Source: Shewanella kaireitica (GTDB lineage: Bacteria > Pseudomonadota > Gammaproteobacteria > Enterobacterales > Shewanellaceae). Taken from it: a stretch of 64,000 nt of DNA. Shown one piece after another: positions 1 through 7,759 of this stretch. Position 1 is the stretch's first letter. Each line of letters starts with the position of its first letter. The notes beneath the pieces were generated by a model, which searched no databases, was not told where the DNA came from, and saw nothing but the letters and a program-made list of their open reading frames with translations. The position numbers were made by a program, and so were the translations under genes. The DNA lies in NCBI RefSeq assembly GCF_023284045.1, contig NZ_JAKIKQ010000019.1, positions 27,820 to 91,819 of the forward strand. The letters are read 5' to 3'.

Positions 1-494
1 ACGTGTTGCTGGTGGGCAAGCATCGATTGCTTCAATTGAGCTAAAGGGCCATGGGGATTGAACACTTCAGCCATGGGGCCATTGTCGATATCAAACTCAA
101 TTTTTTTCATTGGCGAACCATGCCAAAGGTTTATTTTGGTGGCGCCGCCAGCAAGCCATTGATTAATGTCGCCTATATAACTGTTATAGAAGTAGTACTT
201 GGCAGTGAGCGCATGATAAACCCCAAGTAGAGACCAGCGATAGTAAGCTTCTTGCTTATTTTCATTTAGCTGATTGATGATTTCTTGATTGCCAGAGATC
301 CAGATACATCGAATAAAATGCTGCTGTTGCCAATATTTATAAAGGTACTTACTGTTATCTGAAAATAACTCTTTGTAGCTACCAAACACCGCTTTATTCG
401 GGTTACGCGGCAGTAGCCGCGAAAGTTGATATACCAGCTTTCGAGTGCAGGCTTTCAGCCAAAGCAGTGCATTATTGCTTAAAGAGCGTTGCAT
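1..494 (-). CDS. CDP-glycerol glycerophosphotransferase family protein, N-terminal part (runs off the window)
   Basis: The reading frame starts at an ATG at 494 and stays open for 164 codons to the window edge, so only the N-terminal part is visible. The translation contains NLWHGSPMKK at about residues 122-131, a segment typical of the TagB/TagF family (Glyphos_transf), which transfers glycerol phosphate from CDP-glycerol to a polysaccharide or lipid-linked acceptor at the inner membrane. The start codon overlaps the stop of the cytidylyltransferase gene just upstream in a TAATG arrangement, which suggests translational coupling. That neighbour would make the CDP-glycerol donor. Seen: frame, motif, overlap. 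Inferred: the polymer made by this cluster carries glycerol phosphate. The acceptor is unknown. Confidence 0.75.
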   Translation of the reverse strand, partial: MQRSLSNNALLWLKACTRKLVYQLSRLLPRNPNKAVFGSYKELFSDNSKYLYKYWQQQHFIRCIWISGNQEIINQLNENKQEAYYRWSLLGVYHALTAKYYFYNSYIGDINQWLAGGATKINLWHGSPMKKIEFDIDNGPMAEVFNPHGPLAQLKQSMLAHQQH

Positions 495-958
495 TATTTA
501 CTGGCCTTGTTGTCAATATTATCCAATCTATCGTCATCAGTACCATTAGTGAGCTGGTTTTTTGGGGCGCCATTGTCCGCAAGACTATTTTTAATCTCAG
601 TAGATGATATTTCACCCGTTCTGCCTAAGTAGACAACATCGCACAGTATTGATAATTCATCAAATTCCCCCTTCCAGTCATCTCCCATACCAAAAATACT
701 GATATCGTACTTGCAGATATCTTTGGCTTTTTGCTGCCAGTGAGTTTCCGGTACCACCATGTCTACGTATTTGCATGCCTCTACAATTTCGGCGCGTTGC
801 AAGTAGCTAAAAAAAGCGGCTTTGCCCTTCAGCGCATTAAACTCATCGGTTGATACAGCCACAATTAGTTTGTCGCCTAGGGCTTTAAGGCGCTTAAATA
901 GACGAACGTGACCATAGTGAAATAGATCGAACGTGCCGTAAGTAATGATTGTTTTCAT
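494..958 (-). CDS. tagD: glycerol-3-phosphate cytidylyltransferase (TagD-like)
   Basis: This makes CDP-glycerol from CTP and glycerol 3-phosphate in the cytoplasm. The start MKTIITYGTFDLFHYGH carries the HxGH nucleotidyltransferase motif, and RTGEISSTEIK near residue 115 matches the RTxGISTT-type signature of the family. The core agrees with TagD (about 130 residues); the last 25 or so residues are a polar tail. An in-frame TTG at 979 gives a slightly longer product, but the ATG at 958 has an AAGAGAG ribosome site at proper spacing and begins exactly at the family's usual first strand, so it is preferred. It is coupled to the downstream glycerophosphotransferase by a TAATG overlap. ADP-heptose or choline-phosphate cytidylyltransferases share the fold, but the partner gene favours CDP-glycerol. 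Confidence 0.8.
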   Translation of the reverse strand: MKTIITYGTFDLFHYGHVRLFKRLKALGDKLIVAVSTDEFNALKGKAAFFSYLQRAEIVEACKYVDMVVPETHWQQKAKDICKYDISIFGMGDDWKGEFDELSILCDVVYLGRTGEISSTEIKNSLADNGAPKNQLTNGTDDDRLDNIDNKASK

Positions 959-1051
959 AATGTTCTCTCTTATTTTCAAAGTATTAAATTGGTAACAGTG
1001 TCAGCCAGTAATAAAACTCATCTGGGTTATCGGGAGCGTCTGTTTAGTTAG

Positions 1052-2542
1052 TTATTGGTTAATTGCACTTTTAGGCGTTTTTAACTGAGCTGAATGCGTG
1101 CCATCTCTTGCGGGTTGAGACGTTTTGCCACTCATGGATTTAGCCACTAATAACCAGTATTTATTTCGTTGATTCATACAAAGGTATTCGGCTTCGATAA
1201 GCTGTCGTTCTTCAGTCGGTGCTTGTACATCAATAACTAATTGCAGTGGGCCATAAAGGCCTGGCAATGATGGTATTTCGACGTGTTCAAGTAGATTGGG
1301 TGTTGTTATCTTTTGCTCGAAAGGACTGGCACCAAATAGCGCTAGTTTTCCGCTAATAACCCAGTAAAGCTGCGGCAGGCGGGCGATGAACAATGAGCTT
1401 ATATTCCAGCGGTGGCTGGTTCTCTTTGCGCCTTTGATGAAAATGGTCTCTTTAACTACCGGCTGTTTAGGATGAGACAGAAAAGAGATGACCAACAGCA
1501 GAGGTGCTAGCAGTAAACCAATACTAAACAAGGTTAAGGCTTGTAGCCTGTCGATAGTTGTCACTCGTTTTGCCTTTTGCTTAGCATTAACCACTTGGCG
1601 GTTTTCAGAGATAATACTGGCATCAACAAGTGCTAAATGACCGCAGCTTTCAGGCTTTATCAGCAGATCTTTACTGATTATGGCGTTGGTTACGTTTAGG
1701 CCTTGGCCGACATAGCTATTATCCAAGATCAGACAGTTTTTTAGGCTACAGGCTTTTTCAATTAGGCAGTTTTTGCCTACGACAATGCTTTGTTGCATAT
1801 CGACACTGTCGTCTATCCAAGTGTTTTGGCCGATCACGCCCCAGGCGTTATGCATGGTAAGCGCTGCTGATTTTGTTTTTGCGCCAATATAGAAACCTTG
1901 CTCTTTGGCGCCACTACTGAAATAGCGCCCTTTGGGAGTCATTCCTATGATTTTTTTTGAGGCTAATGCTTGGTTGGCATCCATATAGTTCTGCAAAGAA
2001 TCGAGCATGTAGCAGTCACCGTGCAGGACTTGAGTAATAGTTTGCAGATCATCGCTTGACGTCTCATTGCTGGTGATTGGCCAGTTTAAGTCTTTAGTAA
2101 ATAACTTGGCGCCAGGTAGCATCATTAAGCCCGCGTTCTGGTTGGCTAGTTTGGCGATAACATGGTTATTGGCCATTTGTTTGCTGAACTCCACAAATGA
2201 CTTAATGCAGGGACTTCTTAGCATGTCTGCTCGGGCGAGCAGTATTGCCTCATCAGCATTGAGTGAAAGGCGAGGCAAGATAGTTGATACAGCTTCTTGC
2301 TCTCTACTTAGAAAATACTCAACCTCTAAGCCCCATTTTTCACCATTACCAACGAGCTTTTCTATTTGCGCAGATTGTGAAGAGATAACAATCCTAACCT
2401 TGTCAATTTGTGCTGCGGCTAAATCTTCAAGAGTAAACTCAATCACTGGCTTATTACCCACTGGTAGCAGTGCAGGGCAGTAATGTGAATCTAAAGGAGC
2501 CAGTTCATTGCCGTTACGGTTGGCGAATATAATTGCTTGCAT
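1052..2542 (-). CDS. degenerate sugar nucleotidyltransferase / beta-helix / sugar-transferase fusion
   Basis: The N-terminal ~235 residues look like an NDP-sugar pyrophosphorylase: the beginning MQAIIFANRNGNELAPL and PALLPVGNKPVIEFTLEDL follow the family pattern. The GxGTR loop and the lysine of the PKP motif are both absent, so catalysis is doubtful. Residues ~235-310 resemble left-handed beta-helix repeats. After a hydrophobic stretch (~335-357), the C-terminal part contains ARLPQLYWVISGKLALFGAS, which aligns with the DELPQLWNVLKGDMSLVGPRP block of bacterial sugar transferases but has lost the acidic pair and the PRP. The ribosome site AGGAG lies 7 bases before the ATG, and the gap to the upstream fusion gene is 9 bp, so the two are co-transcribed. 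Inference: a scaffold or regulatory pseudo-enzyme of polysaccharide assembly. Function unknown. Confidence 0.6.
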   Translation of the reverse strand: MQAIIFANRNGNELAPLDSHYCPALLPVGNKPVIEFTLEDLAAAQIDKVRIVISSQSAQIEKLVGNGEKWGLEVEYFLSREQEAVSTILPRLSLNADEAILLARADMLRSPCIKSFVEFSKQMANNHVIAKLANQNAGLMMLPGAKLFTKDLNWPITSNETSSDDLQTITQVLHGDCYMLDSLQNYMDANQALASKKIIGMTPKGRYFSSGAKEQGFYIGAKTKSAALTMHNAWGVIGQNTWIDDSVDMQQSIVVGKNCLIEKACSLKNCLILDNSYVGQGLNVTNAIISKDLLIKPESCGHLALVDASIISENRQVVNAKQKAKRVTTIDRLQALTLFSIGLLLAPLLLVISFLSHPKQPVVKETIFIKGAKRTSHRWNISSLFIARLPQLYWVISGKLALFGASPFEQKITTPNLLEHVEIPSLPGLYGPLQLVIDVQAPTEERQLIEAEYLCMNQRNKYWLLVAKSMSGKTSQPARDGTHSAQLKTPKSAINQ

Positions 2543-2551
2543 AGTGGGCTC

Positions 2552-4582
2552 CTAATATGCGCCGCGGGCGAACAGCACTGCAGGGATGGTTTTTATCAGT
2601 AGCCAAAGATCTGCTGTAACTGATTGTTGGTAGATATAATCGATATCAAGCTCGACTTGCTGCTCAAATGGAATATTTGAGCGACCAGTGACTTGCCAAA
2701 TACAGGTGATCCCCGGTTTGACCATGAGTCTGTTTCTGTCATGTTGGCTATATTGTTTAACTTCACTGACTAAAGGTGGGCGAGGGCCGACAAGCGACAT
2801 ATCGCCCTTTAGTACATTCCAAAGCTGCGGCAGTTCATCGATTGAGGCTTTACGGATAAACTTGCCAATGAGCGTGATTCTTGGATCATGCTTCATTTTG
2901 AACAGCACGCCACCTTGCATCTCATTATCGTGTTGTACTGCCGCCAGTCTTTGCTCGGCGTCTTGGTACATTGAGCGGAATTTCCACATGGTAAACGGCT
3001 GGTTATTGCGCCCAGCACGGGTCTGACAGAACAGCACTGCTCCTTTGGACTCAATACGAATGAGCAGTGAGATGACGATAAAAAATGGCAGTAAAGCGGT
3101 GAGTAGTATTGCTGATACCGTCACATCAATAAGGCGTTTACAAGTACGATTTAGCTGTCTACGTAGGTTGTGTATAGCGCGGCGAGTATTGGCCTGTTTG
3201 GCATTAAAGCGAGGTGTATAGCCAACATTGGTTTTAGCTTTCGCAGTCTGCGGCTGCGTAGTTTTTACTTTTTTAAGCTGACGGTTTTCACGCCACACTC
3301 TAAATATAAATATTGGATTACCGACAATGTAACGCTGCCACATGCGGCTAGGCTCCTGCGAGAGGCGATAGGTCCACTCCATGCCCATTTGTCTCAACCA
3401 TAAAGGGGCACGCTTTATCCGATTGGAGTAAAAATCAAACAAGCCACCGACGCCAATACCAACACTGCAATTCAATTGCGGCTTGTTATCTTCAAGCCAC
3501 TGCTCTTGCAGTGGTGCGCCCATCGCAACCAGCAGGATGGCTGCATCTGATTGATTAATCTGGGCTAGTACCTGGTTATTTTCTTCGCTATCACTGCTCA
3601 TATCAAAGTAGCCATTGTGGATGCCAGCTATCTTCAGATTTGGATAACGCTGCTGCATATTTTGCGCCGTAGCCGCGGCCACACCCTCTTCGCCACCCAA
3701 TAGGAATATTGATAGCTGCTGCTCTGCTGCTAGTTCACACAGTCTAGGGAACATATCTGTGCCGTTTAGGTTGTCTTTAAGTGGATGGCCTTTTGAAAGG
3801 CACGCAAGCCGGACACCAATCCCATCGGCAAAAATTCTTGCGCTCTGCTTTAAGCTGCAGCGGTAAGCTTCACTGCTGCAACTGATATTTAGGCAGTCGG
3901 CATTAACAAAGCTGTATTGCTGCAATTTGGCGCTATTATCTATTTGGCAGGCTCGTTTGATATCGTTTAATAGATCGCTCATGGTCCAGTTATCTAAGGT
4001 GATCCCAAATACCGATATTGCTGCATTGCTATGCTTAATTTTTGGCATGAAACTGCGGGTAAGAATAGTGACAAATAGGCCTCTAACTAAGGCCGAAAGG
4101 TAATTGAATAAGCTGCTATGTGCCTTTAATAGTGAGCGTTGTGATGCTTCAAAACTCAGCCCCGTGGCGCTATTTATCTGCTCAATAGAGCTAAGGCCTG
4201 GTTTAATCGATACGATTTCTGAATCCTGACCAACTTGTACGTTTTCACTTTTTCTAAATAGCTGGCTATTTGCATCTGTTACATCAAAGGCAAACTCCAT
4301 CTTTTTACCTAAAAGGCTAATATCACCTTTAAGCAAATTAATGAGCATGGGTAAGGTCTTAAATGTCCCTGAGTAGCTGAACTGATAAAGGCTAACAATT
4401 TTGTTGTTGGCTCCATAAATAAACACCGACTCAAAAGCGTTAATGTTTACTATTGCGCTTCTAAGCAAACCATAAGCTAGCAGTGGGCAGGTGATTGTAA
4501 TCATTACGCTAGCAGCCAATAGATCAACAATACGCATTGCTAAAGCTGTTGTGCTGGTGGGGCGCGTTTGTGGTTTTGTCAT
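2552..4582 (-). CDS. three-domain glycosyltransferase: pseudo sugar transferase + WecG/TagA + sugar-phosphate transferase
   Basis: Three parts are visible (numbering from the MRPT start at 4594, four residues longer). Residues ~20-180 resemble a polyisoprenyl-phosphate hexose-1-phosphate transferase, with TLPMLINLLKGDISLLGKKM in place of the usual DELPQLWNVLKGDMSLVGPRP and KPGLSSIEQINSATG in place of KPGITGLWQVTGRS, so it looks inactive. Residues ~193-435 are a WecG/TagA/CpsF glycosyltransferase (FADGIGV, LNGTDMF, LLVAMGAPLQEQW, GVGGLFDFYSNRIKRAP). Residues ~480-680 are an intact sugar-phosphate transferase with KFRSM, DELPQLWNVLKGDMSLVGPRP and a membrane helix at ~490-512. The intact domain would load the first sugar on undecaprenyl phosphate and the WecG-like domain would add the next, on the cytoplasmic face. 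The start at 4582 is chosen because GAGG lies six bases before it; 4594 has no such site. Confidence 0.85.
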   Translation of the reverse strand: MTKPQTRPTSTTALAMRIVDLLAASVMITITCPLLAYGLLRSAIVNINAFESVFIYGANNKIVSLYQFSYSGTFKTLPMLINLLKGDISLLGKKMEFAFDVTDANSQLFRKSENVQVGQDSEIVSIKPGLSSIEQINSATGLSFEASQRSLLKAHSSLFNYLSALVRGLFVTILTRSFMPKIKHSNAAISVFGITLDNWTMSDLLNDIKRACQIDNSAKLQQYSFVNADCLNISCSSEAYRCSLKQSARIFADGIGVRLACLSKGHPLKDNLNGTDMFPRLCELAAEQQLSIFLLGGEEGVAAATAQNMQQRYPNLKIAGIHNGYFDMSSDSEENNQVLAQINQSDAAILLVAMGAPLQEQWLEDNKPQLNCSVGIGVGGLFDFYSNRIKRAPLWLRQMGMEWTYRLSQEPSRMWQRYIVGNPIFIFRVWRENRQLKKVKTTQPQTAKAKTNVGYTPRFNAKQANTRRAIHNLRRQLNRTCKRLIDVTVSAILLTALLPFFIVISLLIRIESKGAVLFCQTRAGRNNQPFTMWKFRSMYQDAEQRLAAVQHDNEMQGGVLFKMKHDPRITLIGKFIRKASIDELPQLWNVLKGDMSLVGPRPPLVSEVKQYSQHDRNRLMVKPGITCIWQVTGRSNIPFEQQVELDIDYIYQQSVTADLWLLIKTIPAVLFARGAY

Positions 4583-4686
4583 AGTCGGCCTCATTGTTTA
4601 TTGCGTGATGTTGTGACTTCTTTCTATTGCTTAAGGTGGTTAGCAACGGTTCCGCTTGTAGATAGTGCTAACGTTAGTTATAGCAT

Positions 4687-4702
4687 TGCAGGTTATAGGC
4701 CA
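4687..4702 (-). promoter_or_regulatory. candidate sigma-54 promoter for the fusion glycosyltransferase unit
   Basis: The minus strand reads TGGCCTATAACCTGCA, with GG and GC separated by exactly 10 bases as sigma-54 promoters require. Compared with TGGCACG-N4-TTGCW it keeps TGGC and TGCA but deviates at the AC of the -24 box and the first T of the -12 box. It lies about 105 bp before the start at 4582, in the 316-bp gap between the GT2 gene and the fusion gene. A LuxO-like site lies about 80 bp further upstream. Confidence 0.5.
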
Positions 4703-4777
4703 AAGGTTATATTCATTTTATTAACAGTGGTTTAGGTTGGTTTTGTTGGATGGTTTAAACATTGATGGAAAGGGTAT

Positions 4778-4790
4778 TTGCATCTTGCAT
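4778..4790. promoter_or_regulatory. LuxO-like activator site, one arm mismatch
   Basis: TTGCATCTTGCAT matches the TTGCA-N3-TGCAA palindrome of LuxO-type activators except for the last base. Its centre is about 82 bp upstream of the -24 element at 4702, a normal enhancer distance for a sigma-54 promoter. The remaining bases of this intergenic gap show nothing else clear. Confidence 0.5.
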
Positions 4791-4898
4791 TGCGCCTTGC
4801 AAATAGCTTTGGGTGTTTACTTGAGGCGGAAGTGAATAAGGAAAGGAGCTAGCCAAAGCGCTAGGCGCGATGGCGAGTATGGATATAAGTGAGGTTAT

Positions 4899-5978
4899 TT
4901 ACAGGCTTTTCATCAGCTCTGGTGTTACACCATCTTTTGAGATCTTGGCTCGCTGTATGCGACCGAGTACAGATTGCGCCATTGATTCAATGCCTTTGTA
5001 GGCATTTTTAGGGAGTAGCTTTAATAAGTATGCGGCTGCAAGTGTGGCGATGGTGCGCCCTGTCTCTTGTCTCATTATCGATGGCGAGGTTTTCAGTGCT
5101 TGTTTTATCCTCTCAACGGCTTCTTTGCCATCGTTATTACGTATGGCTTGTCTTGCGAGGTATCTTAATTGGTAGGCTCTAGCGCGACTCTCGTACTTAG
5201 TTAATAGCGCAGGGGCATAACGGCTAGCTTTGTTGATCATGTTTTCCCATGATGCATATTGCTTATTAAAGTCAGCGGATAAGCCTTGGTTATTAAGGCG
5301 GTAATAGGTGAGCGGCGCAGGTAAGCCTTCCATTTTCCAATGGGTGGTGGCGACAATTCTAAGCCAGCACTCGATATCTTCAGATTGACGGAAGTTCTCA
5401 TCAAAGTAACAGCTGTGGGGATGGCTTTTATTAAGCGCTTGATAGCGTATATCACACAGGGTTTCTCGGCGGATGACTGGTGCTGAGCCATTACCCACAG
5501 GGTTGCGGCAAAGTAGGTCTCTGGCCCTTATATTAGTGAGTTGTGGCATTTGAAACACATTAATAGCGTTACCTTGATAATCGATAAATAGTGAGCGAGA
5601 AAAGCTAATTCCAACCTCTGGAGCATTGTCTAAATGCTCAACGTGTTGCGCGAGCTTTTCAGGGTGCCACATATCGTCAGAATCGATAAAAGCTACATAG
5701 CGACCAATAGCGTGACGGATCCCAGTGTTACGCGTAGCTGAAAGTCCTTGGTTCACTTCATGACTGATGATGCGAATACGTGAGTCTTTAAATTTTAGGC
5801 AAAGTGCAAGGCTATTATCAGGTGAGCAATCGTTCACTAGGATCAGTTCAAAATTACTAAAAGTTTGAGCCAGCACGGATTTGATTGCATCTTCCACAAA
5901 GGCTTCAACGTTATAGATTGGCATTACCACTGACACTTTTGCGGTTTGTGCTTTGGTATATCGGTCATTAGCAGTCAT
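4899..5978 (-). CDS. glycosyltransferase family 2
   Basis: A cytoplasmic or membrane-associated glycosyltransferase expected to add a sugar to the growing repeat unit. It begins with the GT-A fold signature KVSVVMPIYNVEAFVEDAIKS at ~15-35, followed by LILVNDCSPDNS and the metal-binding AFIDSDDMWHPEKL at ~93-106. The C-terminal ~120 residues are less conserved, with a tetratricopeptide-like stretch around RQAIRNNDGKEAVERIKQAL. The length of 359 residues fits family members with an extension. The start has GGAGA seven bases upstream and overlaps the flippase stop by four bases (ATGA), so the two genes are translationally coupled. The sugar donor cannot be told from sequence. Confidence 0.85.
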   Translation of the reverse strand: MTANDRYTKAQTAKVSVVMPIYNVEAFVEDAIKSVLAQTFSNFELILVNDCSPDNSLALCLKFKDSRIRIISHEVNQGLSATRNTGIRHAIGRYVAFIDSDDMWHPEKLAQHVEHLDNAPEVGISFSRSLFIDYQGNAINVFQMPQLTNIRARDLLCRNPVGNGSAPVIRRETLCDIRYQALNKSHPHSCYFDENFRQSEDIECWLRIVATTHWKMEGLPAPLTYYRLNNQGLSADFNKQYASWENMINKASRYAPALLTKYESRARAYQLRYLARQAIRNNDGKEAVERIKQALKTSPSIMRQETGRTIATLAAAYLLKLLPKNAYKGIESMAQSVLGRIQRAKISKDGVTPELMKSL

Positions 5979-7402
5979 AGTGAGTCTCCGGTGAGCTTTT
6001 TGGTCATCGCTGGTATCAACGGCTTGTTAGCTTGGTTGTTCATGGTGTTTTCAGCATTAGCTGGCACTTGAGTTAGTCTTAGGTAAATAGTAAAACTGGG
6101 CATCACAAATAGGTGTACCAGCAAAATACCGAGTGCCACCGTGGTTAAGCCTGAAAAGCTACATAACGTTATTGTCACTGCCAGCATTACGGTAAAAGTG
6201 CTATTACAGATAAGGTTAAATTTGCTCTGACCAGAACTAATTAGATATTGGCTAGCAGCCTCACCAAGGGGTCTGACTAGCCCGCTTAAACAAAGTAAAA
6301 TGAAGACAGGTAGTGCGCCGGCATCAAGCCACTTTTGGCCATAAATTAATGGCAGGTAAAAAGGCGCCAATGCTGCTTGCAGCGTAATTATCGGCACGGT
6401 GAGTAGCATAATAAATTTGAGCGATTGCCAGTATTTATCTTGTTGACTGACTCTGGTGGCGCTATTGTTGGATTCTTTTTGGCATAGATGGGAATAAAGC
6501 GCCGTGCCATAGCTTTGGATCAAACCAAGGCTAATGCCTAGACTGGCATTGAAGGCAAAGAAGTAGACTCCTAAAGCTTCAACCCCGAGAAAGTAACCCA
6601 CCAGTATATAATCGATGTTTTGGCGCATGGCGATAGCCAAGTCGCCCAAGCCTACCTGTACACCAAATTTGAGCATTTCAATCGTTTGAGGCGCTAGACC
6701 AAGTCTTAGTGTTTTGGTGAGGCTATTAGTTTTTTCGGCATTAACAAGCTGTTTAACCTCGGCAGAGCTTGAAGAGGTCTCGGGCAGGGGATTGTGATAT
6801 CGATGAACCCCAATCCAAACAAATATCACAATAATCTTCGGCAAAATAATTGCCCAGATCCCCAGCCCGAGTAAAGCAAGTGTTGCGGTTAACAGTCCGT
6901 CAAAAACGGTTTGCCAAAGCACTGCACGGCCAACCACCCGCATACGGTTTTGTCGCAGGTTTTGTGCAGCGTAAAGCATGCCAAGGGGGAGTAACAAATA
7001 GCTTGTTGCCATGAGTATCATAGGTGGTATGAGCTGCATGTCATCATAGTAGATGGCAAGCGGCCAGCTGAGTAAGCTCATGGCAACGAAGGCGGTTATT
7101 GCGGCTAACCAGTTCACTTGATTGGCACTGGCTAGCGCGTGTTTAAATTTTTCATCATCCATTTGAATCAATGCGGCAGATGAAATTCTGCGAGTGGGGG
7201 TGCAAATGACTTCGAAGGTGGTGAGGATGATCGCCACCAGACCAAATACTTCTGGTGTTAGCAAGCGTGCAATAATGATACTAGAACCTAAACGTACGAT
7301 TCGCCCTAGCACTTGTGCCGAACCAAGCCAGAACAGACTCTTGCCTAGCGCGCTGCTAAACAAAGTGGTTACAGTGCTTTTTAGTTGCGAAATCGTTTGC
7401 AT
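5975..7402 (-). CDS. polysaccharide flippase, Wzx-like (MOP superfamily)
   Basis: A polytopic inner-membrane protein of 475 residues with about 12-14 hydrophobic segments, expected to flip undecaprenyl-linked repeat units to the periplasm. The early segment SLFWLGSAQVLGRIVRLGSSIIIARLLTPEVFGLVAI is characteristic of the polysaccharide transporter (PST) family: an N-terminal amphipathic helix, then the LLTPEVFG turn. A hydrophilic loop with a run of serines lies near residues 215-235. The ATG at 7402 is chosen because AGGTGG lies six bases upstream; a TTG at 7429 would add nine residues without a ribosome site. It follows a 357-bp gap holding a sigma-54-like element and a perfect LuxO-like palindrome, so it probably begins its own transcription unit with the GT2 gene. 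Confidence 0.85.
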   Translation of the reverse strand: MQTISQLKSTVTTLFSSALGKSLFWLGSAQVLGRIVRLGSSIIIARLLTPEVFGLVAIILTTFEVICTPTRRISSAALIQMDDEKFKHALASANQVNWLAAITAFVAMSLLSWPLAIYYDDMQLIPPMILMATSYLLLPLGMLYAAQNLRQNRMRVVGRAVLWQTVFDGLLTATLALLGLGIWAIILPKIIVIFVWIGVHRYHNPLPETSSSSAEVKQLVNAEKTNSLTKTLRLGLAPQTIEMLKFGVQVGLGDLAIAMRQNIDYILVGYFLGVEALGVYFFAFNASLGISLGLIQSYGTALYSHLCQKESNNSATRVSQQDKYWQSLKFIMLLTVPIITLQAALAPFYLPLIYGQKWLDAGALPVFILLCLSGLVRPLGEAASQYLISSGQSKFNLICNSTFTVMLAVTITLCSFSGLTTVALGILLVHLFVMPSFTIYLRLTQVPANAENTMNNQANKPLIPAMTKKLTGDSL

Positions 7403-7546
7403 AAAGCCACCTGCTTTTGGGTTTGACAATGAATGGCAGTTAAAATTCTCTATCAGCTCTTATTGTCAACTCGATTCAATTAAGTCAGCACGTTTGCCAT
7501 AGTGACATGTGTATTAGGCTCAACACCGACAGTTATAGCTAGGAGT

Positions 7547-7562
7547 TACAGGTATCGTGCCA
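7547..7562 (-). promoter_or_regulatory. candidate sigma-54 promoter for the flippase/GT2 unit
   Basis: The minus strand reads TGGCACGATACCTGTA. The -24 box TGGCACG is a perfect match to the consensus. The -12 box is CTGTA, so the usually invariant GC is GT, at the correct spacing. The start at 7402 lies about 145 bp downstream. The imperfect -12 box lowers confidence; the perfect upstream palindrome at 7679-7691 raises it. Confidence 0.45.
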
Positions 7563-7678
7563 ACTTTACATATTGAGATAGACTAGGTTTAAGCTGTTGA
7601 TTGTAAGCTCTATTTTTGTTGAGCTGATTGTGGGGGAGGTGAGGGCTGAAGCTGGTTCTAACAGAGGCTTGCTATCTG

Positions 7679-7691
7679 TTGCATAATGCAA
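7679..7691. promoter_or_regulatory. LuxO-like activator site, perfect palindrome
   Basis: TTGCATAATGCAA is an exact TTGCA-W3-TGCAA palindrome, the form described for LuxO binding sites in Vibrio. Its centre is about 123 bp upstream of the -24 element at 7562, inside the intergenic gap upstream of the flippase gene. Confidence 0.6.
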
Positions 7692-7759
7692 ATCAAATTG
7701 AGCGCAGTTATTGTGGGCTTGAATGGCATCAACCTAAGCTATTTGAGTCGTTTGGGATT

